Below are positions 17,734 to 25,745 of a stretch of 32,821 bases of DNA, one piece after another; within the stretch, counting starts at the first letter, position 1, and each line of letters opens with the position of its first letter. The DNA is from Deltaproteobacteria bacterium (GTDB lineage: Bacteria > Myxococcota > XYA12-FULL-58-9 > JAFGEK01). The notes beneath the pieces are model-generated. The model did no database searches, was not told where the DNA came from, and saw only the letters and a program-made list of their open reading frames with translations. Location: positions 1 to 32,821 of the forward strand of contig JAFGEK010000052.1 in the NCBI GenBank assembly GCA_016931625.1, read 5' to 3'. The position numbers were made by a program, and so were the translations under genes.

Positions 17734-19285
17734 TTGGAATTGGTACAGGGATCACAAATTCACCCTTGCTCCCAGTAACGCCCAGACCAACAAGCATCGG
17801 TATTAAGTCGACCCCAAGCTCTGTTGCATAAAGATCAATACTCACACCAGCTATTGGTATACCATCAGGTGAAAGCACACGGCCATATACAAAAACAGGA
17901 TTATAAAGATTTATATCGATATATTTGTCTTTATCGCTAACGCTTTTTAACACCCGATATCTTGGCAGCGGTACTCCAACAGGTGGTTGTACAACTAAAT
18001 CGTAGTCGCCGGGGTCGATATCAAGGTAAAAACTTCCAGAATCGTTACTATCGATATCATAATAGCGAGCTGTAGGTACATCACGCAAGGTTAGGGAGAT
18101 ATGCGCAGCGGCTAATGGTATCTTTTGATTAGTATAAATCATGCCAGAAAAGCGTACCTTTTTTATGGCAATAAGTGCTATATCGTTAGTGCCCTCAGTA
18201 GTGATTTTAGCAGTGGTCGATGTCACAGCATACGCACCGGTTTTTGGTGGAACTACAGTTATGGTGTAATCACCTGGCAGCAAGCTGGCTTGGTTTAGAT
18301 TTCCTTGTTCATCAGTAGTTAATTGTAATAAAAAGGTGCCATTATTTTTACCAATATTTTTACTATAAAAGAATACTACTGTTTCAGGCAAAATAGTATC
18401 ATCAATACCACGGACAGTGGCGTTAAATAATGTCATAGCTACACCAAGATTGATATCATCGAGGCGATTATTAGATTCATTGTATGAAACATTAAAAGTG
18501 GTCTCCGGTACATATAAATTATCATAGGGATGAACTGTTACTTCAAAATTTGTAGCGCCCGGTGGAAAGACTAACGAATATTCACCAGCCTCATTAGTAA
18601 TTGCTGTGCTCGAATTTAATATGTCGCCTTCATTATCAGTAGCACTCGCAGAAACATAGGCTTGTGACATAGCTAAATTATCAGTGACCGAATAGAATAT
18701 GCGGCCATTTACAATAAGTAGATCTGCGGTATTAGGGTAGGCGAGATCAACATTTGCATTTTCAAAAATAGTCATTTTGTTATAACTAATTGGTGGTCGA
18801 CCGGATTGTTGTTCTTCATTTTGATAGGGTATGAATTTCATGTCATAGTTACCCGATACTGCAGCTAATTTATACCCTGTTTCTGCGTCAACAGCGACAC
18901 GTTGAATAATGTCATGACTCGTTAGTGTTTCAAGTTTTTTAGCTATGAGTGTACCAGCATATAGAGTATCTAAAGACTTAACCAAACCTTGAATAATTAT
19001 TGTTGGTGATAAATATATCTCTTGATATCCAGCGGAGAGTTCAAGAGCATCACTCGGTTGCTGACGTAAAAAGTCGGTTGTGTCTGGGGGGGTTAATTCA
19101 GCATAAACTTGTTGAATACTATAACCTTGTTTTTGACAGGTGCCCAAAAAACAAATGCGATCATCACCACAATCTTCAATACGAAAGCATTCTTGTGCAT
19201 TATTTTTATGGCGGCAAGAAGCAAGCTCGATTAAAGCAACGGTTAATAAAAGATAGGTAAAGCTTAAAACTAGTCTTACTCGCAT
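17726..19285 (-). CDS. Large lipoprotein with repeated carboxypeptidase-regulatory-like domains
   Basis: This 519-residue lipoprotein has a signal peptide ending in lipobox LASC (C24). The mature N-terminus carries a compact cysteine pattern (ECFRIEDCGDDRICFLGTCQ) of the kind common in myxobacterial surface lipoproteins. The rest is beta-rich and contains several CarboxypepD_reg-like (transthyretin-fold) repeats: AITNEAGEYSLVFPPGATN, TDEQGNLNQASLLPGDYTITV, DSNDSGSFYLDIDPGDYDLVV, and GSKGEFVIPVP. Such modules usually serve adhesion or outer-surface scaffolding. Its ATG lies 10 bases inside the upstream lipoprotein gene and no strong ribosome-binding site is seen, consistent with translational coupling. 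Confidence 0.85.
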   Translation of the reverse strand: MRVRLVLSFTYLLLTVALIELASCRHKNNAQECFRIEDCGDDRICFLGTCQKQGYSIQQVYAELTPPDTTDFLRQQPSDALELSAGYQEIYLSPTIIIQGLVKSLDTLYAGTLIAKKLETLTSHDIIQRVAVDAETGYKLAAVSGNYDMKFIPYQNEEQQSGRPPISYNKMTIFENANVDLAYPNTADLLIVNGRIFYSVTDNLAMSQAYVSASATDNEGDILNSSTAITNEAGEYSLVFPPGATNFEVTVHPYDNLYVPETTFNVSYNESNNRLDDINLGVAMTLFNATVRGIDDTILPETVVFFYSKNIGKNNGTFLLQLTTDEQGNLNQASLLPGDYTITVVPPKTGAYAVTSTTAKITTEGTNDIALIAIKKVRFSGMIYTNQKIPLAAAHISLTLRDVPTARYYDIDSNDSGSFYLDIDPGDYDLVVQPPVGVPLPRYRVLKSVSDKDKYIDINLYNPVFVYGRVLSPDGIPIAGVSIDLYATELGVDLIPMLVGLGVTGSKGEFVIPVPIPND

Positions 19286-19740
19286 TGGTCACTCGTTACA
19301 TATTGAACTGTCCAGGTTAATGAGACGCTGCCAGCTTCTTCAGGTAGTGAGCGTCCTGTTGGTGCATCAAAGGGCTGATCAGCAACCATTAATTCAACAA
19401 CATGCGCAACAGATGTACCACCACGAAAACGAGGGTCGCTGTCTTGAATTTCAAACGATACCCGAGCGCCTGTTTCACTACTGCCGTTTTGAGGTTCTTG
19501 ATTATCATCACGCTGATAATCAACAAATACTCGCCAATAGAGATCAATTGAATCAGGATCGAAAATCGACGCGGCATAAGTACGAGAAAAACCACAGCCA
19601 TGAATGACAAAATCAAGCGTCGGATTAGGATCAGGACGAGTTATTCGGGGTGGTTGATTTTTAGGTTCAACGTAATCAGCATCTGGAGGTAGCAGACATC
19701 CTGATAAAAAACTTAAACATGGTACAACGGCGCAAAACAT
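19276..19740 (-). CDS. Small secreted lipoprotein
   Basis: The predicted 154-residue lipoprotein starts at ATG 19740 with a short hydrophobic leader and lipobox LSGC (about residue 14), then a Pro-rich linker (LLPPDADYVEPKNQPPRITR) and a beta-rich domain with two cysteines. The frame stays open upstream to 19992, but that part is antisense-like, contains no signal features and overlaps the regulator gene, so I trimmed it. No family is recognised. The pattern of a conserved Ile/Asp-rich domain (SIFDPDSIDLYWRVFVDYQ) suggests an immunoglobulin-like fold. Its end overlaps the larger lipoprotein gene by 10 bases. A -24/-12 promoter candidate lies immediately upstream. Confidence 0.7.
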   Translation of the reverse strand: MFCAVVPCLSFLSGCLLPPDADYVEPKNQPPRITRPDPNPTLDFVIHGCGFSRTYAASIFDPDSIDLYWRVFVDYQRDDNQEPQNGSSETGARVSFEIQDSDPRFRGGTSVAHVVELMVADQPFDAPTGRSLPEEAGSVSLTWTVQYVTSDQCE

Positions 19741-19755
19741 CTTGTAATAATATCT

Positions 19756-19771
19756 AGCAATATGGATGCCA
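19756..19771 (-). promoter_or_regulatory. Candidate sigma-54 promoter of the lipoprotein genes
   Basis: On the minus strand the bases read TGGCAT-CCATA-TTGCT, matching TGGCAC-N5-TTGC with one change and exactly ten bases between the GG and GC elements. Transcription would begin near 19745, only a few bases before the ATG at 19740, so the first gene would be almost leaderless or start slightly later. The gene directly upstream encodes a sigma-54 activator. Confidence 0.4.
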
Positions 19772-19906
19772 ATGGTAACAATAAAAAAAAGGCCGTCAAT
19801 ATAGGCAGATAGAAAGCGCAAGCATAGATATTGTTGTTGGCAGTGTGACACTTTCGTCATTGTTTTAGTAATAGTTAGCATAGTTTTGGCATGACATTTA
19901 AATTTG

Positions 19907-21709
19907 CTACAATTCATCCTCATGTTCGAGATGGCGAAAAATGGTGCGTGGGTCAACACCAAGGTCATGTGCTGTTTTGGTGCGATTACCATTATTGCGA
20001 GCTAAAATTTCATTAATGTAACGCCGCTGAAAATCATCGCGAGCTTGGGCTAAAGGTAAAACCGGAGCAAGATCATTATCTGTTAATTCGAGATCTTCTG
20101 GCGCTAATTGTGCACGTTCAGCCATGATTACCGCCTTTTTAATACGATTTTCAAGCTGACGAATATTACCAGGCCAATTATAGCGCTTCATATGCATAAC
20201 GCATTGGGGTGAAAATCCCTTGATATTATTATTATATTCTTCAGCATAACGTTTTAATAGATAGCGTGCAATTAGCATCAAATCTTCGCCACGTTCTCGT
20301 AAAGGAGGCAGATGAATGCCAACCACGTTAAGCCGATAATAAAGGTCTTCGCGAAAACACCCCTCTTTTATTTCAGCTTCAAGATTCTTATGGGTTGCAG
20401 CAACGACACGAATATCAACCGGCTCAGCTTTAGAATCACCTACTTTGCTAACTATTTTTTCTTGAATAGCGCGTAATAATTTAACCTGTAATGCCACAGA
20501 TAATTCACCTATTTCATCAAGAAAAAGTGTGCCGCCATCAGCCGCTTGAAAACGGCCCTCACGGGTAGCAATCGCACCGGTAAAAGAACCACGTACATGA
20601 CCAAAAAGTTCGCTTTCAAGCAGATTTTCAGGGATTGCACCACAATTTACTACTACAAAATGTTTGTCGTGGCGGTCAGAGCGTTGATGGATCTCACGGG
20701 CGATTAACTCTTTGCCGGTACCAGTTTCACCAGTGATTAAAACTGAGATATCAGTCGGAGCTACTTTTCGTATTTTTCGATAAATTTCTTGCATAGCGAT
20801 GCTAGTGCCAATGATGTCACCAAAACACTTATCAGCAAGCGCATAACGCAGAGCGGCATTATCAGAACGGAGATTGTCAACCATCATAGCGTTACGAATA
20901 AGTAAGGATGCCTGAGAGGCAAACACCATAACCGCATCGAGCATAGCTGGTTCGAATAGATTAACAACGCGATTTGAACCAAGATAAATTAGACCAAACA
21001 GTTCGCCAGCTTCGGTAAGCGGCATGCACATTACCGAGCACAACCGCAGATTGATAACAGAAGCAGATGCTTTAAATTCTAAATCATTAAGCGCATCAGC
21101 AACAATTATCGGTTGTTGTTCACGTACAACCTTATTGATAATACTATCTGAAAGTTCAGCCAGGGCACTATCGACGTTTTCTTGATGGAGATTGCGGGCA
21201 ACTTTTACTTCAGGCTTGCCATCTTCAAATAAGACTAGAAACCCCTTATCTGCGTTAGTTAATTCAACCACAGTATCCATCAATGTTGTGAGTAGCCCGC
21301 CTAAGTCTCGACTACGTAATAACTTTTCTGAAAAGTTAACGATTTCGCGATATGCCGCAATGCTATTGCGAGTTTTATGTTCATTTACAGCATCTTCATG
21401 TTTTAACGGTAGGTCTCGTTCGCCAAAGGTAAGTTGCGTATCACCGATAACTATAACATCACCATCTTTTAGACGTGCGCGTTTTTCTTTACGCCCATTT
21501 ATTAACATAGGACGACCACGACCAAGTGATGCGGCAATAAAATCATCGTTTTCACGCAATATTTGCGCATGGTCAGAAGAAACTTCAGCCCCAATTATAA
21601 TAATATCGCAGGTGGGGTCACTTCCTAAACGGGTAATATTTTTAAAAAGTGGGTGACGTTTATCACCATCTGCAATTGATTCGATTAGTACCGGCATATA
21701 ATGGAACAT
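19907..21709 (-). CDS. FHA-GAF-AAA+ sigma-54-dependent transcription activator
   Basis: This 600-residue regulator couples a phosphothreonine-peptide-binding FHA domain (about 5-97; RLGSDPTCDI, SSDHAQI, INGR) and a GAF sensor domain (about 130-285) to a sigma-54 AAA+ domain (about 300-530; Walker A GETGTGKE near 326, Walker B LFLDEIGEL) and a C-terminal Fis-type helix-turn-helix (NNGNRTKTAHDLGVDPRTI). The sigma-54 contact loop reads GSFTGA (about 372) instead of GAFTGA, a conservative change of uncertain effect. FHA-type activators are typical of myxobacteria and are usually fed by Ser/Thr kinases; none is in the window. ATG 21697 is an alternative start. Three envelope-protein genes follow in the same direction. 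Confidence 0.95.
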   Translation of the reverse strand: MFHYMPVLIESIADGDKRHPLFKNITRLGSDPTCDIIIIGAEVSSDHAQILRENDDFIAASLGRGRPMLINGRKEKRARLKDGDVIVIGDTQLTFGERDLPLKHEDAVNEHKTRNSIAAYREIVNFSEKLLRSRDLGGLLTTLMDTVVELTNADKGFLVLFEDGKPEVKVARNLHQENVDSALAELSDSIINKVVREQQPIIVADALNDLEFKASASVINLRLCSVMCMPLTEAGELFGLIYLGSNRVVNLFEPAMLDAVMVFASQASLLIRNAMMVDNLRSDNAALRYALADKCFGDIIGTSIAMQEIYRKIRKVAPTDISVLITGETGTGKELIAREIHQRSDRHDKHFVVVNCGAIPENLLESELFGHVRGSFTGAIATREGRFQAADGGTLFLDEIGELSVALQVKLLRAIQEKIVSKVGDSKAEPVDIRVVAATHKNLEAEIKEGCFREDLYYRLNVVGIHLPPLRERGEDLMLIARYLLKRYAEEYNNNIKGFSPQCVMHMKRYNWPGNIRQLENRIKKAVIMAERAQLAPEDLELTDNDLAPVLPLAQARDDFQRRYINEILARNNGNRTKTAHDLGVDPRTIFRHLEHEDEL

Positions 21710-21763
21710 AAAGGCAAAGGTTCCCCCTCGGCAAGTATTTGATTGATAAATGATTACAATTAA

Positions 21764-21889
21764 TTAGAGATTTTCTTGGCGACGAAATTTTAGCGCCGCA
21801 GCTGCAAATTTTTTATAGGTATCAAGATGATGGTGACAGACATCGTGAACTATTGTCCAATCGATATTTGCATACTCATGTACCAACAT
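21764..21889 (-). pseudogene. HepT (DUF86) C-terminal remnant
   Basis: Forty-one codons read MLVHEYANIDWTIVHDV... and end at a stop at 21764. The segment LVHEY..IDW.IV is the C-terminal signature of HepT/DUF86 proteins, the RNase-like toxins that pair with MNT nucleotidyltransferases and are normally about 110-140 residues. An in-frame stop lies three codons upstream of the ATG, so the N-terminal two thirds, including the helix with the catalytic Arg of the RX4-6H motif, are missing. No MNT gene is adjacent. It lies 54 bases upstream of the FHA regulator gene on the same strand, and is most likely a decayed toxin gene. Confidence 0.6.
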
Positions 21890-21911
21890 AATGTTATTTT
21901 AATAAAAAAAG

Positions 21912-21928
21912 TGTCGCAAAATGCGACA
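21912..21928 (-). terminator. Hairpin followed by a T-run on the minus strand
   Basis: TGTCGCA (21912-21918) and TGCGACA (21922-21928) form a perfect 7-base stem with a 3-base loop. Read leftward it is followed by seven T, the form of a rho-independent terminator. No gene on that strand lies upstream of it, so it is either a relic of the lost element that contained HepT or a palindromic operator for the divergent helicase gene. Confidence 0.45.
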
Positions 21929-22006
21929 TCATAGTTATTACGATATTATTTTCCTAATAAATTTCATACAAATATAATGGCATAATATTTGCGTTAATAG
22001 CAATTT

Positions 22007-23380
22007 ATGCGTCTTGAATATGACCGTGGTACAATAATTTGTGTGCAAACTGAGGCAGAGGCATACAAAAATGTTGCCCAACTACCTGGTATGCAATGGG
22101 ATAAGCGAACAGGAGTATTTCGTGCAGAAGCCGAGCGTTATGCAGAAATTTGCAGAGCATTAAATATTAACCAAATTAATTTTTTTGATACGATAGCTAA
22201 TGACCTAAATACTAAGTTAGTTTGGAAAGCAATTCCTTTAAGGCCATATCAAGAAGCTGCTCTTACTGCTTGGCAGCTTAATGGCAATCGTGGATTGGTG
22301 GTATTGCCAACTGGCAGTGGCAAAACACGGGTGGCTTTGGCTGCCGCAGCGCAGCTTATGCAACCAACTCTTGTGCTCGTACCGACCAGAGTACTGCTTG
22401 AGCAGTGGATTACAGCTATAAGCAATTTTTATGGTGGCACTATTGGATGTGTGGGTGATGGTATTTTTAATATCGCATCAGTTACGGTAACTACCTATGC
22501 CAGTGCTTGGCGACATATGCCGTTGTTAGGTAAGCATTTTGGTCTGCTAATAATTGATGAAGCACATCATTTGGGTAGCGGCTTGCCTAATGAAGTTATG
22601 GCAATGAGTGTGGCACCTGCGCGTTTAGGTATTACGGCAACACCATCAACTACGCTTATTGAAAATAATGCTAGCGAACGATTATTAGGGCCGCTGGTTT
22701 ATCAGCTAACTATTGCAGATCTTGCAGGTAAGTATTTGGCTGATTTTGATAGCATAGTATTGTGGGTTAAACTAACTGCCGACGAACGAGAGGCATATCT
22801 TGCTGATCGGCAAATATTTTTAAATGTTTACCGTCGTTTTTGCATGACTCATAGTGATCCTAGTTGGCAAGAGTTTATTGCTACTGCCAGACGTAGTGAC
22901 ATTGGTCGTTGTGCTCTTACTGCTCATGAACGCTCTTTGCGTTTGCTAAGATTGACTAAGCACAAAGAAGCATTAGTGGCAAACCTTTTAAGCCGTCATG
23001 CTGATGCGCGGGTATTGGTATTTACCAGCGATAATTATACTGCATATAAATTAGCACGATTCATGCTTATTATGCCAATTACTTGTGATATCAACCGTAG
23101 CGAGCGTCGCGATGCGCTGATGAAATTTCGCATCGGTGAATTATCAGCTTTAGTGTCAGCGCAAGTGTTAAATGAGGGCATCGATATACCTGACGCTGAT
23201 GTTGCTATTATTGTTGGCAGTAGTCGGGGTGAGCGTGAGCATGTGCAACGGGTGGGGCGTTTATTGCGGCCTAGTATAGGCAAACGCGCCATCGTTTATG
23301 AATTGGTTACTAGTGCTACTAATGAAGTTAGCAAAGCAAATAAGAGGCGTAAAGGTCTTGGTAACCTTAATCCCATATAA
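22007..23380 (+). CDS. XPB-like superfamily 2 DNA helicase
   Basis: This 457-residue helicase resembles the compact archaeal/bacterial XPB (Rad25) proteins, 3'-5' helicases of nucleotide-excision repair. The N-terminal 65 residues look like the damage-recognition domain (TEAEAYKNVAQLPGMQWDKR). Helicase motifs follow: Q-like LRPYQEAAL, motif I LPTGSGKT (about 102), II IIDEAHH (about 183), III ITATP, and VI RVGRLLRP near the C-terminus. An obvious RED motif was not found. Its last 23 bases overlap the next gene, a Bax1-like nuclease, the known partner of XPB in archaea. No clear ribosome-binding site; the ATG at 22007 starts the conserved region. Confidence 0.88.
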   Translation: MRLEYDRGTIICVQTEAEAYKNVAQLPGMQWDKRTGVFRAEAERYAEICRALNINQINFFDTIANDLNTKLVWKAIPLRPYQEAALTAWQLNGNRGLVVLPTGSGKTRVALAAAAQLMQPTLVLVPTRVLLEQWITAISNFYGGTIGCVGDGIFNIASVTVTTYASAWRHMPLLGKHFGLLIIDEAHHLGSGLPNEVMAMSVAPARLGITATPSTTLIENNASERLLGPLVYQLTIADLAGKYLADFDSIVLWVKLTADEREAYLADRQIFLNVYRRFCMTHSDPSWQEFIATARRSDIGRCALTAHERSLRLLRLTKHKEALVANLLSRHADARVLVFTSDNYTAYKLARFMLIMPITCDINRSERRDALMKFRIGELSALVSAQVLNEGIDIPDADVAIIVGSSRGEREHVQRVGRLLRPSIGKRAIVYELVTSATNEVSKANKRRKGLGNLNPI

Positions 23381-24563
23381 TTATCGCCGTAGCGGTGATA
23401 GTATTTTCCCATGTTATCTTGATGCTCGTGACCATGGTTGGATCCGTTTATTGTTAGCTGAATATCAACGTTTTGTCGCATTGCCACGTCATCGACTACT
23501 GACATATTTGCGTCAGCCCTTGCCTTTTTATTGTCCAAAAAATAAACGTCGATTAGTTGAAAAATTATTTAATGATTTATTTCGTACAAAAATTCAAGCA
23601 GCAATAAACCCCCAAAAAATGCGAGCTGCGCTATTTGCCAAAGCTACTGAATATCGTAGAGCTTTTAAAGCAGATACAGATCAATGGCAAAGCCAAGTAA
23701 TGTTAGAGGTAGCACAGCAATTTGGCATCAGTAGTAATGCAGCTAGCGAATCATTATTTGCTGATCTACCTGCTGAGCGGTTGCTTACAGCGCCAGATAT
23801 TATTCCGTCCCCGAATGAAATCGAACTGCGCTGCAATCTCATGTTGGTGCAATGGCTGCTTGCTCGCAGTATGGGGGTAACTATTGCACTTGAAGGTAAT
23901 GCACGCGCGGTAGTGCGACATGCCAAATGGCGTGGTTTAATTTGCACTTTGCACCACACAGCAACGCCTATGCGACCGGTGCTACATATTTCAGGACCAT
24001 TGTCATTATTTAGGCAAACAATAGTTTATGGACGTCATTTAGGCGAGTTGGTGCCTATTTTAAGCTACTGCAATCGTTTTTTTCTGCAGGCACAATTGTT
24101 ACTTGGCGAGGGCCCAGCTAATTTAAAATTGCAAACGGGTGATCCGATATTTCCTGCTAAACCACCGCGTTTATATGATTCAAAAATTGAAGCAAAACTT
24201 GCACGTGATTTGGCGCGCATCGCCCCAGAATGGGAGGTCATTCGCGAGCCCGAGGCAATTACTGCCGGTAATACCCTAATATTTCCTGATTTTGGTATTA
24301 GAAATCGGCAAAAGCCAACCCAGCTTTTTTTAATTGAAATAATGGGTTTTTGGACTCCGCAATATGTTGAAAAAAAACTGGCAGGGTTACGCAAGGCAGA
24401 ATTACACAATTTTATTTTATGCATTGATAGTGAACGCAATTGTAGTGATGACGACTTGCCTAAAGGGGCGGCAATTCTTCGTTTTCGCCGTCGGGTAGAT
24501 GCTAAAGAACTAATGGCAATTATTGATAAAATGAAACGAATAAGACGAATGAATGAAGACTAA
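23358..24563 (+). CDS. DUF790/Bax1-family nuclease, XPB partner
   Basis: This protein of about 401 residues belongs to the DUF790 family, called Bax1 in archaea, where it binds XPB and cuts DNA. The N-terminal part (IPYNYRRSGDSIFPCYLD) matches the family start. A C-terminal nuclease core is visible as IFPDFGI, then FLIEIMGFWTPQYVEKKL (about 325-350), a PD-(D/E)XK-like pattern with Asp and Glu in place. The frame is open from 23298, but the family start argues for the TTG at 23358, which lies just after AAAGG and overlaps the helicase gene by 23 bases. It is 29 bases ahead of a nucleotidyltransferase gene. Confidence 0.82.
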   Translation: MVTLIPYNYRRSGDSIFPCYLDARDHGWIRLLLAEYQRFVALPRHRLLTYLRQPLPFYCPKNKRRLVEKLFNDLFRTKIQAAINPQKMRAALFAKATEYRRAFKADTDQWQSQVMLEVAQQFGISSNAASESLFADLPAERLLTAPDIIPSPNEIELRCNLMLVQWLLARSMGVTIALEGNARAVVRHAKWRGLICTLHHTATPMRPVLHISGPLSLFRQTIVYGRHLGELVPILSYCNRFFLQAQLLLGEGPANLKLQTGDPIFPAKPPRLYDSKIEAKLARDLARIAPEWEVIREPEAITAGNTLIFPDFGIRNRQKPTQLFLIEIMGFWTPQYVEKKLAGLRKAELHNFILCIDSERNCSDDDLPKGAAILRFRRRVDAKELMAIIDKMKRIRRMNED

Positions 24564-24592
24564 TTATTCAATAGGTGTTATAAATAGAACAA

Positions 24593-25120
24593 ATGCGTAT
24601 AGAAGCAGATAAACAACGAATATGGCAGCTTATTGAAGCCATTGGTAAAAACACTAAAGGTAAAGGAAATGTTTATTTAGTTGGTGGTGCGACCGCAGTA
24701 TTATATGGATGGCGTTCGCAAACTATAGATGTGGATCTTAAGCTTGATCCAGAGCCAGCCGGTATTTTTTCGGTAATTCGTATTTTAAAAGATGAACTCA
24801 ATATAAATATTGAACTTGCATCACCTGATCAATTTATTCCAGCATTACCAGATTGGCAGCAGCGATCACCTTATATTACGACCATTGGTCAGATTAACTT
24901 TTATCATTATGATCTTTATGCACAAGTATTAGCTAAAATTGAACGAGGCCATACGCAAGATATATTAGATGTAAAACATTATTTAACTGCAGAACTTGTT
25001 GACCCCAATAAATTACAACAATTATTTAACGCCATTTATAATGAATTAGAGCGTTACCCAGCCATTAATGCAAATGAATTTCAACGTAAACTTGATCTTG
25101 CTTTAAGAGATGATCAATGA
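24593..25120 (+). CDS. Nucleotidyltransferase-fold protein (DUF6036-like)
   Basis: This 175-residue protein has the nucleotidyltransferase core YLVGGATAVLYGWRSQTIDVDL (about 28-50): a GG pair followed by the Asp-x-Asp metal ligands (DVD). It continues with LASPDQFIPALPDW and KIERGHTQDILDVKHYL, as in DUF6036/AbiEii-type proteins, some of which act as toxins or defence effectors. It is followed by an 89-residue protein whose ATG overlaps its stop by four bases (ATGA), typical of a paired system. It lies directly after the XPB-Bax1 pair with a 29-base gap. Family assignment is by motif; enzymatic activity is not proven. Confidence 0.75.
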   Translation: MRIEADKQRIWQLIEAIGKNTKGKGNVYLVGGATAVLYGWRSQTIDVDLKLDPEPAGIFSVIRILKDELNINIELASPDQFIPALPDWQQRSPYITTIGQINFYHYDLYAQVLAKIERGHTQDILDVKHYLTAELVDPNKLQQLFNAIYNELERYPAINANEFQRKLDLALRDDQ

Positions 25121-25386
25121 ATAATCTACCTGGAGCAGACCTCATTAATCGTGGACTGCTTGATTTAAATAATGGGCGTGAAAGTGTTGAATCATTGCTA
25201 GTTGAAATAGGTGCCCCTCGTTTACGTAATCTTGGCATTGAAATACTACAAGTTTCTGCAAGGCCAGAAGCTAGATTATATGCAATATTAGCTAATAAAT
25301 ACGCTGATGCTCATTCTCGTTATAATGCATTAATAAGAAGACTTGTTAGTTATGAGCATGCTTTAGAATCTGCATTACATCGTTAA
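25117..25386 (+). CDS. Small partner of the nucleotidyltransferase, unrecognised
   Basis: This 89-residue, mostly helical, charge-balanced protein has no signal peptide or membrane segment (GADLINRGLLDLNNGR, EILQVSARPEARLYAILANKY, RLVSYEHALESALHR). It overlaps the nucleotidyltransferase gene by four bases, so it is translated with it. Small partners in this position are often antitoxins or regulators, but I see no DNA-binding motif, so its role is left open. Downstream lies a short run of A then T (25385-25400) before the convergent MazF-type gene. Confidence 0.65.
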   Translation: MNNLPGADLINRGLLDLNNGRESVESLLVEIGAPRLRNLGIEILQVSARPEARLYAILANKYADAHSRYNALIRRLVSYEHALESALHR

Positions 25387-25400
25387 AAAAATATTATTTT

Positions 25401-25745
25401 TTATAACCAACAAGGTTCAAATAGTTGCCGCCATAGCTGACCTACAGCTTTAAAATCTTTAGGGCTTAGTTTACCCAGCCGTTTTTCTACTAAGCAGGTT
25501 TCAATAGTCGCCACTTTAGCAAGGCGAACTAAACTCGGATGAAGTAACTTTGCTGATTGCCAATCTTGTAAAGACAAATCACCAGGCAAAGATATCCCAT
25601 CTAATTTGCTGGTGATCATAGCAATAGTAATTAAATCAGTTTTGTTTTTAAGAGTTGTAGTAAGTAAAATCAGCGCTGGCCGCTTTTTAACAGCATTGAG
25701 TGCGGTAAATGGGAAGCTAACTAAAATAATATCACCTGGAGTCAT
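25401..25745 (-). CDS. PemK/MazF-type endoribonuclease toxin
   Basis: This 114-residue toxin has the MazF/PemK SH3-like barrel signature: GDIILVSFPFTALNAVKKRPALIL at the N-terminus, with the conserved Arg in the KRPALI turn, then ITIAMITSK, the Ser/Asp strand region, and LVRLAKVATIE, the usual catalytic-strand ending. MazF proteins cut mRNA at short sites and are held in check by the partner antitoxin. The ATG overlaps the upstream antitoxin gene by four bases. Length and motifs look intact. Confidence 0.9.
   Translation of the reverse strand: MTPGDIILVSFPFTALNAVKKRPALILLTTTLKNKTDLITIAMITSKLDGISLPGDLSLQDWQSAKLLHPSLVRLAKVATIETCLVEKRLGKLSPKDFKAVGQLWRQLFEPCWL

Noticed and set aside
19741-19992. 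N-terminal extension of the small lipoprotein
   Set aside because: It overlaps the regulator gene and has no signal-peptide logic; the lipobox fits a start at 19740.
25385-25402. A-run then T-run between convergent genes as a bidirectional terminator
   Set aside because: The stem would be made only of A-T pairs, so it would be too weak to call.
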